57,428 nucleotides of DNA, taken from positions 1 to 57,428 of the forward strand of contig JAFGLO010000006.1 of NCBI GenBank assembly GCA_016927995.1, written 5' to 3'. The position numbers and the translations under genes were made by a program. The notes under the pieces were generated by a model, which saw only the letters and a list, made by a program, of their open reading frames with translations, searched no databases and had not been told where the DNA came from. Source of the stretch: Candidatus Dojkabacteria bacterium. GTDB lineage: Bacteria; Patescibacteriota; Dojkabacteria; JAFGLO01. The first letter of the stretch is position 1; every line of letters begins with the position of its first letter. Below, one piece after another: positions 57,360 to 57,428 of this stretch.

Positions 57360-57428
57360 TATATATAAGTCGGAACTTGAACCGATGTTCTTTTTCATCC
57401 CGGTTGCCACCGGGAGTAAGTCTTCCGC
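57360..57428 (+). repeat. tRNA-Thr 3'-flanking element, cut by the window end
   Basis: The element carries an inverted copy of the tRNA-Thr T-arm (GGAACTTGAACCGATG), then TTCATCCCGGTTGCCACCGG and AGTAAG. The same order, inverted T-arm, TTCATCCCG(A/G)TTGCCA hairpin and (A/G)TAAG, makes up the fMet units in the tRNA sense. The unit continues past the window. Confidence 0.7.

Overview
The window looks like a chromosome segment of a Candidate Phyla Radiation (Patescibacteria) bacterium. It is AT-rich, tightly packed and uses the standard bacterial code (TGA is a true stop, for example at 22902-22904 and 26687-26689). The protein set fits CPR: small LemA/DUF2207 and MscL membrane proteins, an RRM protein, TrmB-type regulators, Tat-type lipoproteins, many orphan surface proteins, a DnaX-YbaB-RecR block and a full MreBCD-PBP2 wall-elongation operon. 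I cannot fix the phylum within CPR from sequence alone. Sigma-70-like promoters (TTGACA/N16-18/TATAAT) are readable in front of many operons.

Layout. 0.2-2.4 kb: MscL and a DUF457 membrane protein, converging on pth. 2.5-6.4 kb (minus): rpsU, rseP, frr, tsf and rpsB; rpsB has a helix-hairpin-helix tail and a leader that can sequester its Shine-Dalgarno. 6.4-9.9 kb (minus): rnhC, recR, ybaB and dnaX. 10-14.7 kb: four secreted or anchored surface proteins resembling a WxL/DUF916 locus. 14.7-18.5 kb (minus): DUF2207, a coiled-coil membrane protein, LemA and a VanW-like anchored protein. 18.5-19.6 kb: rplJL. 19.7-26.7 kb: a cluster of four ATP-grasp ligases, a 7TM membrane protein with a poly-Glu tail, a DTG protease-like domain and a DUF1704 metallopeptidase. 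26.7-31.6 kb: a pseudouridine synthase, an EpmA-like LysRS paralogue, two divergent Tat lipoproteins and a creatininase-family protein. 31.6-37.2 kb (minus): rRNA operon 16S-tRNA-Ala-23S-5S with promoter, boxA and processing stems. 37.2-47.3 kb: tRNA-Arg, fMet, Tyr and Ser, each flanked by short units that duplicate the tRNA's own 5' or 3' end, with RRM, TrmB, GNAT, butyrate kinase, pyrophosphatase and dCTP deaminase genes between them. 47.3-56.3 kb (minus): radC, topA, dprA, a four-helix-bundle protein, PBP2, mreD, mreC, mreB and rpmB. The end holds an M50-like protein lacking HExxH, a structured RNA candidate and tRNA-Thr with another flanking element.

Two items stand out. First, tRNA genes (not the rRNA-operon tRNA-Ala) are surrounded by tandem non-coding units of roughly 50-175 bp that end in copies of the host tRNA's terminus. 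The same cores recur at different tRNAs: Tyr and Ser share one 86-bp core, and fMet and Thr share another. Second, the ATP-grasp, 7TM and metallopeptidase cluster looks like a ligation/removal system for peptide or amino-acid tails, formally similar to the tubulin tyrosine ligase/carboxypeptidase cycle. The surface-protein locus, the tandem-UBA EF-Ts, the S2-HhH fusion and recurrent identical palindromes at rRNA hairpin tips are further unusual points.
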